Shown: positions 17,732-27,352, numbered from the stretch's first letter. The stretch: DNA of 64,000 nucleotides from Flavimarina sp. Hel_I_48 (GCF_000733945.1 NZ_JPOL01000002.1:2109001-2173000); one strand, 5' to 3'. The notes: generated by a model from the letters alone, not told the origin. Numbers and translations are program-made.

Positions 17732-17914
17732 TTCTTTCGTTTGAATAAATGTACATCATTATTGATTAAAGAACCTGTAAAAATGGAGTCAAATATGTTT
17801 GCAGTGTGCTGTAATTATCACATTCTCAAAATATAACGTTCATTTTTGCTGATTAATTTCCGCGCAACTCCCAGCTAAATATTATTTTGCCTTTTTCATT
17901 TAAAGAAGCGACTT

Positions 17915-18978
17915 ATGATCATTGGCGTTCCCAGCGAAATTAAAAATAACGAAAACCGCGTAGCGATTACCCCTGGCGGAGTTTTTGAACTTACTAAACA
18001 AGGTCATCACGTGTTTGTGCAACAGGACGCCGGCTTTCACAGCGGGTTTTTTAATGAGGATTATAGTGATGCGGGTGCAAAAATTCTCGAAACGATCAAT
18101 GAGGTTTATGCCATTGCAGAAATGATCGTAAAGGTAAAGGAACCCATTGAAGAGGAATATAAACTGGTAAGGAAGGACCAACTGATTTTTACCTATTTTC
18201 ATTTCGCTTCCAGCGAAAAACTGACCCGGGCCATGCTTGACAGTGGCAGTGTGTGTATCGCTTATGAAACCGTAGAAGAAGAAGACCGAAGCCTTCCCCT
18301 GCTCACGCCCATGAGCGAGGCTGCCGGGAGAATGGCCATACAACAGGGCGCGCGCTATCTGGAAAAACCGGTAAAGTGCTTGTTCTGGGTGCGGGAGTTG
18401 TTGGGATTCAGGCGGCAAAAATGGCCGCGGGACTGGGAGCACACGTCACCGTTATGGATATCAGCATGAAACGCTTGCGGTATGTAAATGACATCATGCC
18501 ACCGCACGTGGTCACCGAATTTTCCAGCGAATATAACATCCGCCGTCTTATTAAAACGCATGATCTTATCATAGGTGGTGTGTTGATACCCGGTGCGCGG
18601 GCGCCAAAACTGATCACCCGCGATATGCTAAAAGAAATGCGGCCGGGTACCGTGATCGTAGATGTGGCCGTAGATCAAGGGGGATGTGTAGAAACTTCCC
18701 GACCCACAACCCATGAAAATCCCGTTTTTATCATAGATGATGTGGTGCATTACTGCGTGGCGAATATGCCTGGCGCCGTGCCCTATACCTCTACCGTAGC
18801 GCTTACAAACGTGACCCTGCCCTATGTGGTCATGCTGGCCAATCAGGGGTGGAAAGAGGCCTGTGCCACAAGTCCAGAACTACAAAAAGGACTGAACATT
18901 GTTAACGGTGAAATTGTTTATAAGCCTATATCAGATGCCTTTGGGATCAGGTATAAGGAGGTAGATCTTTGCCTTTAG
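17915..18978 (+). pseudogene. ald: Alanine dehydrogenase, broken by an internal deletion and frameshift
   Basis: Frame 1 (17915-18370) gives the N-terminal half: MIIGVPSEIKNNENRVAITP GG, VKVKEPIEEEY, YETVEEEDRSLPLLTPMSE, ending GARYLEKP. The homology resumes one base back, at 18370, as GKVLVLGAGVVGIQAAKMAAGLGA, the NAD-binding loop, and runs to 18978. In normal Ald about 16 residues (a GG.GILLGGVPGV segment) lie between LEKP and GKV. They are missing, and the frames do not join, so a deletion of about 49 bp is implied. Unspliced, the first frame ends at 18469 after about 33 foreign residues. A GTG at 18376 could start the second half but would lack the catalytic N-terminal domain. The enzyme interconverts L-alanine and pyruvate. 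Confidence 0.85.
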
Positions 18979-19067
18979 TCCTTTTATTAGGTTTATTTTA
19001 TATTTTTTGACGCTCATAGGTCAAAACGACAGGTTGTTATTTCGGCTTAACTTTTGATTCTTAATTG

Positions 19068-19075
19068 TAACTTTA
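19068..19075 (+). promoter_or_regulatory. Probable promoter of the membrane Zn-peptidase gene
   Basis: TAACTTTA is a one-mismatch -7 element 21 bp before the ATG. CTTTTGATTC about 15-20 bp upstream could supply the -33 TTTG. Confidence 0.4.
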
Positions 19076-19096
19076 AACATCTAAAAACAAAAGATT

Positions 19097-19798
19097 ATGA
19101 TGGGAGGATATATGGGTTACTACCTAATTATAGGGGTGATCGCACTGGCCAGTTGGCTGGTAAGCAGAAAATTAAAAAGCAAATTCAAAGAGTATTCTAA
19201 GGTACACCTGCAAAACGGCATGAGCGGCGCAGAAATCGCCCGAAAAATGCTGAGTGATAATGGTATTAATGATGTAAAGGTAATCTCGGTACAGGGCCAA
19301 CTTACAGATCATTATAATCCTAAGGACAAAACGGTAAATCTTAGTGAACCGGTATTTAATGAGCGTAACGCGGCAGCAGCTGCGGTTGCAGCACATGAAT
19401 GTGGGCACGCGGTACAGCACGCCAAGGCCTATTCCTGGTTGAAAATGCGTTCTACACTGGTGCCTGCGGTAAGTGTCGCCTCAAAGCTTTCTATGTTTGT
19501 GATCATGGGCGGGGTCGTACTGATGGCAACCACTCAAATGGGCTTTACCGTTGCGTTGATTGGGCTTTGTCTTTTTGCAATGGGAACCTTGTTTGCCTTT
19601 GTCACCTTGCCTGTGGAATATGATGCGAGCAATCGCGCACTGGCCTGGATGAAAAGTTCTAATGTGGTAACCTCAAAAGAACTGGCCGGGGCAGAAGATT
19701 CCTTAAAATGGGCTGCACGAACGTATGTGGTTGCCGCATTGGGATCACTGGCTACATTACTTTATTTCGCTTTGCAGATTTTTGGCGGAAGAAGGTAA
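19097..19798 (+). CDS. Membrane zinc metallopeptidase (YugP-like, Zn_peptidase_2)
   Basis: 233 aa. An N-terminal helix (YYLIIGVIALASWLV) precedes the cytosolic catalytic part: MSGAEIARKMLSDNGINDV, a YNPKDKTVNLSEPVF strand, then the zinc motif HECGH at residues 100-104 (AAHECGHAVQHA). Two or three helices follow (FVIMGGVVLMATT, VALIGLCLFAMGTLFAF), and LPVEYDASNRALAWM is a conserved acidic segment. Members are often annotated as zinc metallopeptidases with no known substrate. It ends at a strong terminator. Confidence 0.9.
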   Translation: MMGGYMGYYLIIGVIALASWLVSRKLKSKFKEYSKVHLQNGMSGAEIARKMLSDNGINDVKVISVQGQLTDHYNPKDKTVNLSEPVFNERNAAAAAVAAHECGHAVQHAKAYSWLKMRSTLVPAVSVASKLSMFVIMGGVVLMATTQMGFTVALIGLCLFAMGTLFAFVTLPVEYDASNRALAWMKSSNVVTSKELAGAEDSLKWAARTYVVAALGSLATLLYFALQIFGGRR

Positions 19799-19818
19799 GC
19801 GAAGCAATAAAGATTTTG

Positions 19819-19852
19819 AAAAGGTCGCCCAGAAGCCGGGGGACCTTTTTTT
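19819..19852 (+). terminator. Intrinsic terminator
   Basis: AAAGGTC and GGACCTTT arms enclose GCCCAGAAGCCGG, and a seven-T run follows, shortly after the Zn-peptidase stop codon. Confidence 0.8.
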
Positions 19853-19968
19853 GCGCAATGTTGTAAAGCAGATTGGTTTTCAACGGCTATTTTTATGCGT
19901 AAATAAGTTATTTCTCAATCGTTTTCGGTAATTTTTATGTATTTTAAGTACTTGAAAATAAATTAACT

Positions 19969-20427
19969 ATGGGAATAAAAAGTTTTATGGGCAAACGCTC
20001 AGCGGTAAAGGAGGCCCCGGTAAATATACGGGTATCTGATTATATGACTCGGAAACTCATCACTTTTAGGCCAGAACAGTCTATTATGGAGGTGATGGAA
20101 AAACTGATCAAAAATGGTATTTCTGGTGGGCCCGTTGTGAATGAAAACAATGAACTGTTAGGCATAATTTCTGAAGGGGATTGTATGAAGAGGATCAGTG
20201 ATAGCCGCTATTACAACATGCCCATTGATGATGCGACGGTAGAAAATAATATGGCCAGCGATGTAGACACGATAGATGGCGATATGAATGTCTTTGACGC
20301 GGCAAAAAAATTCCTGGAGCTAAAACACCGCAGGTTTCCTATTCTTGAAGATGGAAAACTCGTGGGCCAGATTAGTCAGCGGGATATACTTAAAGCGGCA
20401 CTGGAACTCAAAGGCCGAACTTGGTAA
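19969..20427 (+). CDS. Tandem CBS-domain protein
   Basis: 152 aa consisting of a basic N-terminal tail (MGIKSFMGKRSAVKEAPVN) and two CBS motifs: VSDYMTRKLITFRPEQSIME ... GGPVVNENNELLGIISEGDC and VENNMASDVDTIDGDMNVFD ... RRFPILEDGKLVGQISQRDI. CBS pairs bind adenine nucleotides and regulate partner proteins. With no effector domain attached, its target is unknown. It is monocistronic by its flanking terminators. Confidence 0.88.
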   Translation: MGIKSFMGKRSAVKEAPVNIRVSDYMTRKLITFRPEQSIMEVMEKLIKNGISGGPVVNENNELLGIISEGDCMKRISDSRYYNMPIDDATVENNMASDVDTIDGDMNVFDAAKKFLELKHRRFPILEDGKLVGQISQRDILKAALELKGRTW

Positions 20428-20444
20428 AATCTCCTTTTTAGACG

Positions 20445-20483
20445 AAAAAACGCCAATTTTCAGCCTAAAAACGGTGTTTTTTT
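20445..20483. terminator. Terminator between the CBS gene and the CDF gene
   Basis: AAAAAACGCC and GGTGTTTTTT form a stem with one G-T pair, followed by more T on the plus strand. The A-rich other arm means it may also serve the convergent CDF gene. Confidence 0.6.
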
Positions 20484-20508
20484 GCTATTTATGGTAGAAA
20501 AAAGAACT

Positions 20509-21396
20509 CTAAATTCTGGGAATCCCTTCCTCAAAAGGCTCAATATGAATGTGAACGTTGTCAATGTTCGGCATTTTCTCCACGAGCGTATCCTTAAGGT
20601 CGTGTGCCAGTTTGTGACCTTCGGTAACGCTTATGTGTCCGTTGACCATAGCGTGCAGGTCTACATGAAATTTCATTCCTGATTTTCGGATATAGCATTT
20701 TTCGGTATCCTTGATCCCTTTAACGGTTAATGCGATTTCCCGCACTTCATCAACCAGGTCATGATGTCGCTGTTCATCCATAATTTCCCCAAGCGCCGGC
20801 CGTAAGATCAAATAGCTGTTGTACAGGATAAAAGCGGCAGCCACAAGGGCAGCCCAATCATCTGCCGTCTCATAGCCCTTGCCAAAGATCAATGCGATTG
20901 AAATACCCACAAACGCGGTTATCGAAGTGATGGCATCGCTGCGGTGGTGCCACGCATCTGCTTTAAGCGACGAACTCTGCGTTTCCACACTTTTGCGCAT
21001 CACGATCTGATAACAAATTTCTTTCCAGACAATGATAATCCCTAGAACGATGAGCGTCCAGGCCTTTGGGATTTTGTGCGGGGTACGTATATTTTCAATA
21101 CTCTCGTAAGCAATTATGGTCGCTGAGGTTACCAGAAAGGCAACCACCACAAAGGTGATCAGCGGTTCGATCTTGCCGTGGCCATAGGGATGGTTATCAT
21201 CTGGCGGGCGCTTGGCATATTTAAGCCCCAGCAGCACAAAAAAGGATGAAAAAATATCTGTGGTAGATTCGATCGCGTCTGCGATAAGTGCGTACGAATT
21301 TCCAAAAACACCGGCAGAACCTTTGATAAGCGCCAGGCCCAAATTGCCCACGATACTAAAATAAGTGGTTTTTATAGCGGTTTCTTCTGGGGTCAT
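20509..21396 (-). CDS. Cation diffusion facilitator family transporter
   Basis: 295 aa from the ATG at 21396 (MTPEETAIKTTYFSIVGN). A TTG at 21435 would add 13 residues and is less likely. The metal-site motifs of the CDF family are visible: SYALIADAIESTTD in helix 2 and ADAWHHRSDAITS in helix 5, with the HPYGHGKIEPL loop between. The C-terminal cytosolic domain has KFHVDLHAMVNGHISVTEGH. CDF proteins export Zn(II), Fe(II), Mn(II) or related ions by H+ exchange; the ion cannot be told from sequence alone. Confidence 0.92.
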   Translation of the reverse strand: MTPEETAIKTTYFSIVGNLGLALIKGSAGVFGNSYALIADAIESTTDIFSSFFVLLGLKYAKRPPDDNHPYGHGKIEPLITFVVVAFLVTSATIIAYESIENIRTPHKIPKAWTLIVLGIIIVWKEICYQIVMRKSVETQSSSLKADAWHHRSDAITSITAFVGISIALIFGKGYETADDWAALVAAAFILYNSYLILRPALGEIMDEQRHHDLVDEVREIALTVKGIKDTEKCYIRKSGMKFHVDLHAMVNGHISVTEGHKLAHDLKDTLVEKMPNIDNVHIHIEPFEEGIPRI

Positions 21397-21556
21397 GGCC
21401 GGTTTAAATAGGTTGCCTGCATTAGGAAACCGCAAATTTACGAAGAGATAAATCTAAAAGGTGTTTTGTCTGTCCTTTTTTAGAACCGAATATACCCTAT
21501 ATCAAACTATTTAGACGCGAATGTAGTTTTGCCCGTGATCTTACAGATTTAACAGG

Positions 21557-23056
21557 TTAATGTGCTACTTTGAGGCCCAGTGCTTCTTCAGATTTTTCAA
21601 GGTGTTCTTTAAAAAGTGCTTCATTGAGCTCCGTTTTATACGTGGGTACGATCGCATTCAGTCGTGCTTTTCCTTCCTCTGTATTTACCACTTCAGGGAA
21701 TGCGCGTTCAAAAACGTCAAGCATGATTTTTACCGCGGTAGAAGCACCCGGGGAAGCGCCCATTAGGCAGGTCACCGTACCATCTTTACTGCTGATGACT
21801 TCGGTACCAAATTCTAATTTTCCGCCTTCATATTCATCGCGTTTTATGGTCTGCACCCGCTGGCCGGCAACGACAACTTCCCAATCTTCGTCTTTGGCAT
21901 CTTTTACAAATTTCCGCAGATCGTCCATACGGTCACTAAAAGACATCGCGACTTGTTTGATAAGGTATTCGGTAAGGGGCAAGTTGTGCCAGAACGCGCC
22001 CAGCATGGATGGGATATTTTTAAAACTGATGGATTTGAACAAATCAAGGTTAGATCCTTCTTTTAAAAACTTCGGACTAAAACCTGCAAAAGGGCCAAAT
22101 AAAAGTTCGCGTTTGCCGTCAATATAGCGGGTATCCAGATGCGGAGTTGACATAGGGGGATCGCCCAACCCCGCTTTACTATAAACTTTTGCCTGGTGCT
22201 GGTCAATAACATCCCGGTTTTTGCAGACCAGCCATTCCCCACTAACGGGGAAACCGCCGTAGCCATCTTTTTCATCTATTTCCACTTTCTGTAACAAGAG
22301 CAAACTTCCGCCCCCGGCGCCTATAAATACGTGTCGCGCTTCGAGTTGGCGTTCCTTTCCGGTTTTGGTATTTTTTACTTCGACTGACCAGTCTTTTTGA
22401 TCAGGATCAATATCCTTGACCTCTTCGTTGCACTGTACGGGCGTATCAAATTTGGTTTCCAGAATGTCAAAAAGCTTCCGCGTAAGCGCGCCAAAATTGA
22501 TTTCGGTTCCGCGATCAATACGGGATGCCGCCATGATCTCATCAGGTGTGCGCTCGCGCATGATCAGCGGAAACCATTCATTCATCACATCTATATCCCG
22601 TGTAAAATGAATACTTTCAAACATAAAATGCTCCTGCATTTTATGGTATCTTTTTTCCAGATAATCTGCATTTTCCTTACCGCTTACCCAACTGTGGTGC
22701 GGGACATGGGAAATAAAGGATTCTGGATCGTCAAGCAGGTTTTCACGCACTAAAAACGACCAGAATTGCTTGGAAATCTCAAACTGGTTACAGATGTCTA
22801 TCGCTTTTTTGATATTAATGGAGCCGTCTTCCTCCTCTGGCGTGTAATTGAGTTCGCAAAGTGCAGAGTGCCCGGTGCCCGAATTGTTCCATGCGGCAGA
22901 ACTTTCTTTTGCCACTTCACCCAGCTTTTCCAGGATAAGTATTTTAAGGCTGGGATCCAGCAATTTTGCGATAAGGGCGAGCGTTGCGCTCATAATCCCG
23001 CCGCCTACGCAGATCAAATCGTATTCATATGCTGCCAGAGGTGTTTTTTTGCTCAT
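21557..23056 (-). CDS. mqo: Malate:quinone oxidoreductase
   Basis: 499 aa, the normal length. The FAD dinucleotide motif is YDLICVGGGIMSATLALIAK at the N-terminus, followed by LEKLGEVAKESSAAWNNSGTGHSALCELNYTP-type sequence. PFAGFSPKFLKEGSNLDL and CLMGASPGASTAVKIMLDV are also characteristic. Mqo is a peripheral membrane flavoenzyme that oxidises malate to oxaloacetate and passes electrons to quinone, replacing or backing up NAD-dependent malate dehydrogenase in the TCA cycle. ATG start at 23056; no operon partner. Confidence 0.96.
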   Translation of the reverse strand: MSKKTPLAAYEYDLICVGGGIMSATLALIAKLLDPSLKILILEKLGEVAKESSAAWNNSGTGHSALCELNYTPEEEDGSINIKKAIDICNQFEISKQFWSFLVRENLLDDPESFISHVPHHSWVSGKENADYLEKRYHKMQEHFMFESIHFTRDIDVMNEWFPLIMRERTPDEIMAASRIDRGTEINFGALTRKLFDILETKFDTPVQCNEEVKDIDPDQKDWSVEVKNTKTGKERQLEARHVFIGAGGGSLLLLQKVEIDEKDGYGGFPVSGEWLVCKNRDVIDQHQAKVYSKAGLGDPPMSTPHLDTRYIDGKRELLFGPFAGFSPKFLKEGSNLDLFKSISFKNIPSMLGAFWHNLPLTEYLIKQVAMSFSDRMDDLRKFVKDAKDEDWEVVVAGQRVQTIKRDEYEGGKLEFGTEVISSKDGTVTCLMGASPGASTAVKIMLDVFERAFPEVVNTEEGKARLNAIVPTYKTELNEALFKEHLEKSEEALGLKVAH

Positions 23057-23255
23057 TTTATAGCGTTTTTTGGTAATTATCGTCGGTTTTTGGTCGGTTT
23101 TGAAAAGTCCAATTTCGTATTGAAAACAGCTTTTTCGGCTAAAAAATGGTCAATTTAACTCCTAAACAGCCCGTTTTTTCAATTGTAAAATTAGTCAAGT
23201 AATTCAGAAAGAAACAGAAGGCTATGTTAATTCCGTTCTCTCCGGCCGGTCTCTA

Positions 23256-23291
23256 TTCCCCACCCGGCTTCCCCTAAGGGGAGGAGCTCTT
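23256..23291. repeat. CCCC/GGGG palindromic repeat in the mqo-S9 peptidase gap
   Basis: CCCCACCCGGCTTCCCC followed by TAAGGGGAGGAG, nearly the same as the copy at 55.35 kb. The whole 380-bp gap between the divergent genes holds only this repeat, the promoter at 23411 and AT-rich sequence. Confidence 0.7.
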
Positions 23292-23410
23292 ACGCATCTG
23301 CTAATTTAGATGTTCCACTCCTTTGGACTTGCATCCTGCGCGGGTACTGAGCGGAATACGCAAGGGGAGGATATTAACGCCATTTTTTACAGGAATCCCC
23401 CTGTTGTCTT

Positions 23411-23418
23411 TAGCTTTG
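23411..23418 (+). promoter_or_regulatory. -7 promoter element of the S9 peptidase gene
   Basis: TAGCTTTG is an exact TAnnTTTG match 19 bp before the ATG. Confidence 0.5.
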
Positions 23419-23436
23419 TAGGACAAATTAGACTAT

Positions 23437-25368
23437 ATGAGCACGACCACCGCCTTACCAGGCAACCCAGCCTTAGTATCATCACACGAATCCCTTGATG
23501 CCCTGGCAGCACTGGATACCGGAAAGTACAAATACAATGTTGAAGATTATTTTGCGAAGCCCATAGCGGCAAGCTTTAATGTTTCCCCTGATGGTACATA
23601 CATTTCCTATCTGGAGAAGAATGCGCAGGGCAAGCGCCATGTGATGGTAAAGGTGCAGGAAACCGGAACGGTGAAGCGCGCGATAGAAGAAAAAGACGAG
23701 CTCATACGCGGTTACGGCTGGGTAAACAATGAGCGTCTTATTTATGCGATGGACAAAGGCGGCGATGAGAATTACCATCTGTATACGGTTCATGTAGATG
23801 GCACGGAAGCTAAGGACCTCACGCCCTTTGACGGTGTTAAAGCCAGTATTTTACGTTTGCTCAAAGAGGATAAAGATCATATCATCATCTCGATGAACAA
23901 GAACAATCCTGCGATATTTGATCCCTACAAACTCAATGTGGTAAGTGGCGAGATGGAGCAGTTGTACAGCAATGACGATGAGGCTAATCCCATAACCGGT
24001 TACGATTTTGACAAAGATGGCAATCTGAAGGCCTTTACCCGTATGCGCGACGGTATAGAACAGGATCTTTATTATGTCAACGACAGCCGGGAATATGAAT
24101 TGTTGAAAAGCCTCAACTGGAAAGACGCATTTTCCATTTTGGGATTTGACTATTCCAGTAAGAATCCGCATGAAGCGTACGTAATTTCCAATCTGGAAGG
24201 GGACAAGGTCAAGATCATTCTTTATGACCTGAAAAAGGATGAGAAAGTGCGTGATATCTTCAGTCATGAAGACTATGATGTTTCCGGGATTTCCATTTCG
24301 CGGAAGCGGGGCTATGAGATCGATTACTTCAGGTATGAAGGGGAAAAGAAGGTCACCATCCCGGTAAGCGATTATTATAAAAAGCTGGATGCGCGTTTTA
24401 AGGAACACTTTGGCGAAAAGCAATACGGTATAGCAGACAAGACAGATGAAGAAGACTTTTACCTGATCTATGTAAACAGCGATCGTGATTATGGCACGTA
24501 CCATTCCTACGATGTTTCCACAGATACCTTTGCCGTGGTTTATGAGCTGATGCCTCAATTGCACGAAGAAGATATGTCTGAAATGAAGCCCATTTCCTTT
24601 AAAAGCAGGGATGGGATTGACCTGCACGGTTATATCACCTTGCCCCCGGCCGCGCTGGAAGGTAAAGAGGTACCGGTGGTTGTGAATCCGCATGGTGGCC
24701 CACAGGGCATCCGCGATTCCTGGGGTTTCAATCCAGAAGCGCAATTGTTTGCCAGCCGTGGTTATGCCACGCTACAGGTCAATTTCAGGATTTCCGGAGG
24801 ATACGGAAAGGAGTTTCTGGAATCTGGTTTTAAACAAATAGGCCGAAAAGCGATGGATGACGTGGAAGATGGGTTGCACTATGTGATTGATCAAGGTTGG
24901 GTAGATGCCAAAAAGGCGGCAATTTATGGTGGAAGCCACGGCGGTTACGCAGTATTACGCGGACTCACAAAAACACCGGATCTATACGCCTGCGGTATAG
25001 ATTATGTAGGGGTTTCTAACCTGTTTACATTTATGCAGACCATACCGCCTTACTGGAAACCGTATCTTAAAATACTCAAAGAAATTTGGTACGATGAGGC
25101 GATCGCCGAAGAAAAACAAATTATGGAAGAGGTAAGTCCGGTTTACCAACTTGACAAGATCAAAAAACCGCTCTTTGTGGTACAGGGTGCCAATGACCCA
25201 CGGGTGAATATTGATGAAGCAGATCAGATCGTTTCCGCATTACGCGAAAAAGAAGTAGATGTTCCCTACATGGTGAAATATGATGAAGGGCATGGTTTTG
25301 CAAAAGAGAAGAATTCGCTTGATTTTTACAGGGCGATGATGGGATTTTTAGCAAAACATCTAGCATAG
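23437..25368 (+). CDS. Prolyl oligopeptidase family (S9) serine peptidase
   Basis: 643 aa. The N-terminal two thirds form a beta-propeller (repeats such as FNVSPDGTYISYLEKNAQGK and GYDFDKDGNLKAFTRMRDG). The C-terminal alpha/beta hydrolase has HGGPQGIRDSWGFNPEAQLF, nucleophile Ser500 in YGGSHGGYAVL, Asp587 in QGANDPRVN and His619 in DEGHGF. There is no signal peptide, so it should act in the cytosol on short peptides, like acylaminoacyl peptidases and dipeptidyl peptidases. ATG start behind a promoter; monocistronic. Confidence 0.92.
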   Translation: MSTTTALPGNPALVSSHESLDALAALDTGKYKYNVEDYFAKPIAASFNVSPDGTYISYLEKNAQGKRHVMVKVQETGTVKRAIEEKDELIRGYGWVNNERLIYAMDKGGDENYHLYTVHVDGTEAKDLTPFDGVKASILRLLKEDKDHIIISMNKNNPAIFDPYKLNVVSGEMEQLYSNDDEANPITGYDFDKDGNLKAFTRMRDGIEQDLYYVNDSREYELLKSLNWKDAFSILGFDYSSKNPHEAYVISNLEGDKVKIILYDLKKDEKVRDIFSHEDYDVSGISISRKRGYEIDYFRYEGEKKVTIPVSDYYKKLDARFKEHFGEKQYGIADKTDEEDFYLIYVNSDRDYGTYHSYDVSTDTFAVVYELMPQLHEEDMSEMKPISFKSRDGIDLHGYITLPPAALEGKEVPVVVNPHGGPQGIRDSWGFNPEAQLFASRGYATLQVNFRISGGYGKEFLESGFKQIGRKAMDDVEDGLHYVIDQGWVDAKKAAIYGGSHGGYAVLRGLTKTPDLYACGIDYVGVSNLFTFMQTIPPYWKPYLKILKEIWYDEAIAEEKQIMEEVSPVYQLDKIKKPLFVVQGANDPRVNIDEADQIVSALREKEVDVPYMVKYDEGHGFAKEKNSLDFYRAMMGFLAKHLA

Positions 25369-25437
25369 AAAACAGATGGTTTCATAAAAATGTTTAAAAT
25401 TTGGCCGTTCAAAATGATAAAGGCTCTTTGTTAAGGA

Positions 25438-25910
25438 TTATTTATCATTTTCAAAAACTACATCCCAAGAATTGGTTTTAAGTAAATTTTGAAGAGCATC
25501 CACCTTTTCTTGTTTCAGATGTTTTTTGTGGGCAGAATGACCACAACATAGTTTCTAGGACTGTTTTGTTGCGCATTTAATAAAGCAGTCACTAAATCAG
25601 ATACATTTGAAAGTCCAAAATCATAAATTAAAAACGCTGAATATTCTCTAAGGTTGGGTATTCAATAGATTCAATTGAAGTAATATTTAGTGTTAAGGCT
25701 TTTAAATTATCCAAGCTTGCCAACCTTTTGTTCGATGGTGGAATAAAATGATAATAGTTCCAAGTTTGGCAGACCGGCAAGCAGTTCAGTAATATTATCT
25801 ATCTGCACATCAGTCAAACTTAATTCTGTAAGTTCATCCAGATCATATAGCACCATCTTGTTTATTTCGGCTCCATCATATACTGCTGTACCCCCATTAA
25901 AAATGGCGCT
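25438..25910 (-). pseudogene. Decayed leucine-rich-repeat protein gene
   Basis: Translating the minus strand from 25910 gives an open frame without a start: FNGGTAVYDGAEINKMVLYD, then LDELTELSLTDVQIDNITEL and LPNLELLSF. The reading shifts to LASLDNLKALTLNITSIESI, then to FLIYDFGLSNVSDLV with NYVVVILPT, then to KQEKVDALQNLLKTNSWDVV FENDK and a stop at 25438-25440. At least three frameshifts are needed, and the 5' end is missing. The first two parts fit a LxxLxxL leucine-rich repeat pattern. The original function is unknown. It fills most of the 640-bp gap after the S9 peptidase gene. Confidence 0.65.
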
Positions 25911-25935
25911 TCATATATAAGTCCCATTTATTGCC

Positions 25936-25975
25936 AAAAACCTCCATTTTTCATCGAAAAACGGAGGTTTTTTTT
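25936..25975. terminator. Bidirectional intrinsic terminator
   Basis: AAAAACCTCC (25936-25945) and GGAGGTTTTT (from 25963) form a strong stem with T-runs on the plus strand and complementary A-runs on the left, so it can stop transcription from both sides, including the PepSY-like gene on the minus strand. Confidence 0.75.
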
Positions 25976-26005
25976 AGTATTAATTCGTTTTAAAAACGAG
26001 AAATT

Positions 26006-26521
26006 TTAAACAAATAAGAGGATCACTGTCAGCATCACACCGGCCACGGCAAAGTACATTCCTTTTTTGAAGATAGGCATTTTAGGCGTATACATCCAGA
26101 ATGCGGACAGTACAAAAAACAAAAGGGAAACGCCAAAAAAGATATTTAGGAAAAACAGCGGACTGTTTGTATTTGCTTTATGCAAACGTTCCATTTTTTG
26201 CAGTAAATAGGGCAGTTGTTTTTTCTTTACTTGAGCAATCCCTGTTTTCTGGTTGTAAGTGCCATTTTTGAAATATAAAATATCACCTTCCTGCTTTTCA
26301 ATAACTTTTGCAGTGCGTATTTTTGAACTTAAATTAGCGCCGGTTAAATCAGGCTGAAGTTTTTGTTCTACCGTTACCTCGCTCTTCAGAAAATCTGTGT
26401 TCCTGAAAATCATTAAAATTCCGCTTAGCGCATATACGGCCATGATTCCCGCTAAGAAATAACCCAGATACCGGTGAATGATCCTTACCTGAAAAGAGAA
26501 AGGTGTTTTTCGTTTTGCCAT
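26006..26521 (-). CDS. PepSY-associated membrane protein
   Basis: 171 aa from the ATG at 26521; a GTG just before would add one residue. Helix 1 with IIHRYLGYFLAGIMAVYALSG is the PepSY_TM signature, carrying two His residues that may ligand haem. A periplasmic domain of about 75 residues with YFKNGTYNQKTGIAQVKKK follows, then RLHKANTNSPLFFLN and two C-terminal helices. Relatives are found with iron-uptake systems or as reductases, but nothing here supports a specific role. Confidence 0.75.
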   Translation of the reverse strand: MAKRKTPFSFQVRIIHRYLGYFLAGIMAVYALSGILMIFRNTDFLKSEVTVEQKLQPDLTGANLSSKIRTAKVIEKQEGDILYFKNGTYNQKTGIAQVKKKQLPYLLQKMERLHKANTNSPLFFLNIFFGVSLLFFVLSAFWMYTPKMPIFKKGMYFAVAGVMLTVILLFV

Positions 26522-26747
26522 CACTATAATTTGATTAGTTCACGCATTTTAAGACCCCAAAAATAATCAAGAGTTTAACGGCGCTAAAATAGGATTGTTT
26601 TGGGTTAAAACTGATTGGACAACTATTTTTCTTCAGTCCGATTATGAGCTATCAGGGTTTACATATTATTTTTACTTTGAGCGTTTGTAACCCTAAAGGT
26701 TGCAGCATAAAGAGTTGCGTCTGCATTTAATTTTCACATAAAATATC

Positions 26748-26786
26748 ATGGGAACTGAAGCAAAACTTACCAGTAAAAACTTCTAA
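26748..26786 (+). other. Possible remnant of a gene start
   Basis: A 12-codon frame, MGTEAKLTSKNF then stop, follows AT-rich promoter-like sequence. It looks more like the cut-off start of a lost gene than a peptide gene. The rest of the 290-bp gap between 26522 and 26812 holds nothing I can identify. Confidence 0.2.
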
Positions 26787-26812
26787 CCGTATACTGTTCA
26801 TTACCTCAACAG

Positions 26813-27352
26813 TTACAGCAACTCTGCCGTATTTTTAATTTCGGCATAGAAATAATCCAGCGCTGCAATAAAAGCGTTTTGCACATCAGCTGCCTTTACC
26901 TGTTTGTTGTTGATTTCTAATGTCCGCGTTGCACACGCATCTGCAATAACGGTGCACTTAAATCCTAAATCCTTAGCCGCGCGTACGGAAGCATCTATGC
27001 ACATATGGGTCATCATGCCCACAAAGACCAGTTCGGTTATGTTTTCTGATTGAAGGTGATCCAGAAGATCGGTTTCCCTGAACGCGTTTGGAAAATGCTT
27101 CGTGATCACCTTCTCACCACTAAGCGGTTTTACATTGTCGTGAATTTCCGCTCCTTTGGTATCCGGTAAAAAGAAACCGGCATCTGGAGAAGCCGCGCGG
27201 TGCTGTATGTGTACGATCGCTTCTTTATCGTTTCTGAATTTTTCCAGCAATTTCTTTGCATTTTCGCTGGCTGCAAGAGGGTCTTCAAGCTCCATCGCGC
27301 CACCTTTAAAATAATCGTTTTGTATATCAATAATCACTAATGCCTTGCTCAT
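26813..27352 (-). CDS. Isochorismatase-like cysteine hydrolase
   Basis: 179 aa, the usual size. The catalytic triad is visible: Asp9 in ALVIIDIQNDYF, Lys85 in VITKHFPNAF and Cys118 in VGMMTHMCIDASVRAA, with the cis-peptide region just before the Cys. Members hydrolyse amides or vinyl ethers such as nicotinamide, ureidoacrylate or isochorismate. The substrate cannot be told. It lies at the left border of the AT-rich island. Confidence 0.88.
   Translation of the reverse strand: MSKALVIIDIQNDYFKGGAMELEDPLAASENAKKLLEKFRNDKEAIVHIQHRAASPDAGFFLPDTKGAEIHDNVKPLSGEKVITKHFPNAFRETDLLDHLQSENITELVFVGMMTHMCIDASVRAAKDLGFKCTVIADACATRTLEINNKQVKAADVQNAFIAALDYFYAEIKNTAELL

Noticed and set aside
23851..24744. 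297-codon minus-strand ORF
   Set aside because: It is antisense to the S9 peptidase propeller and shows no protein family features.
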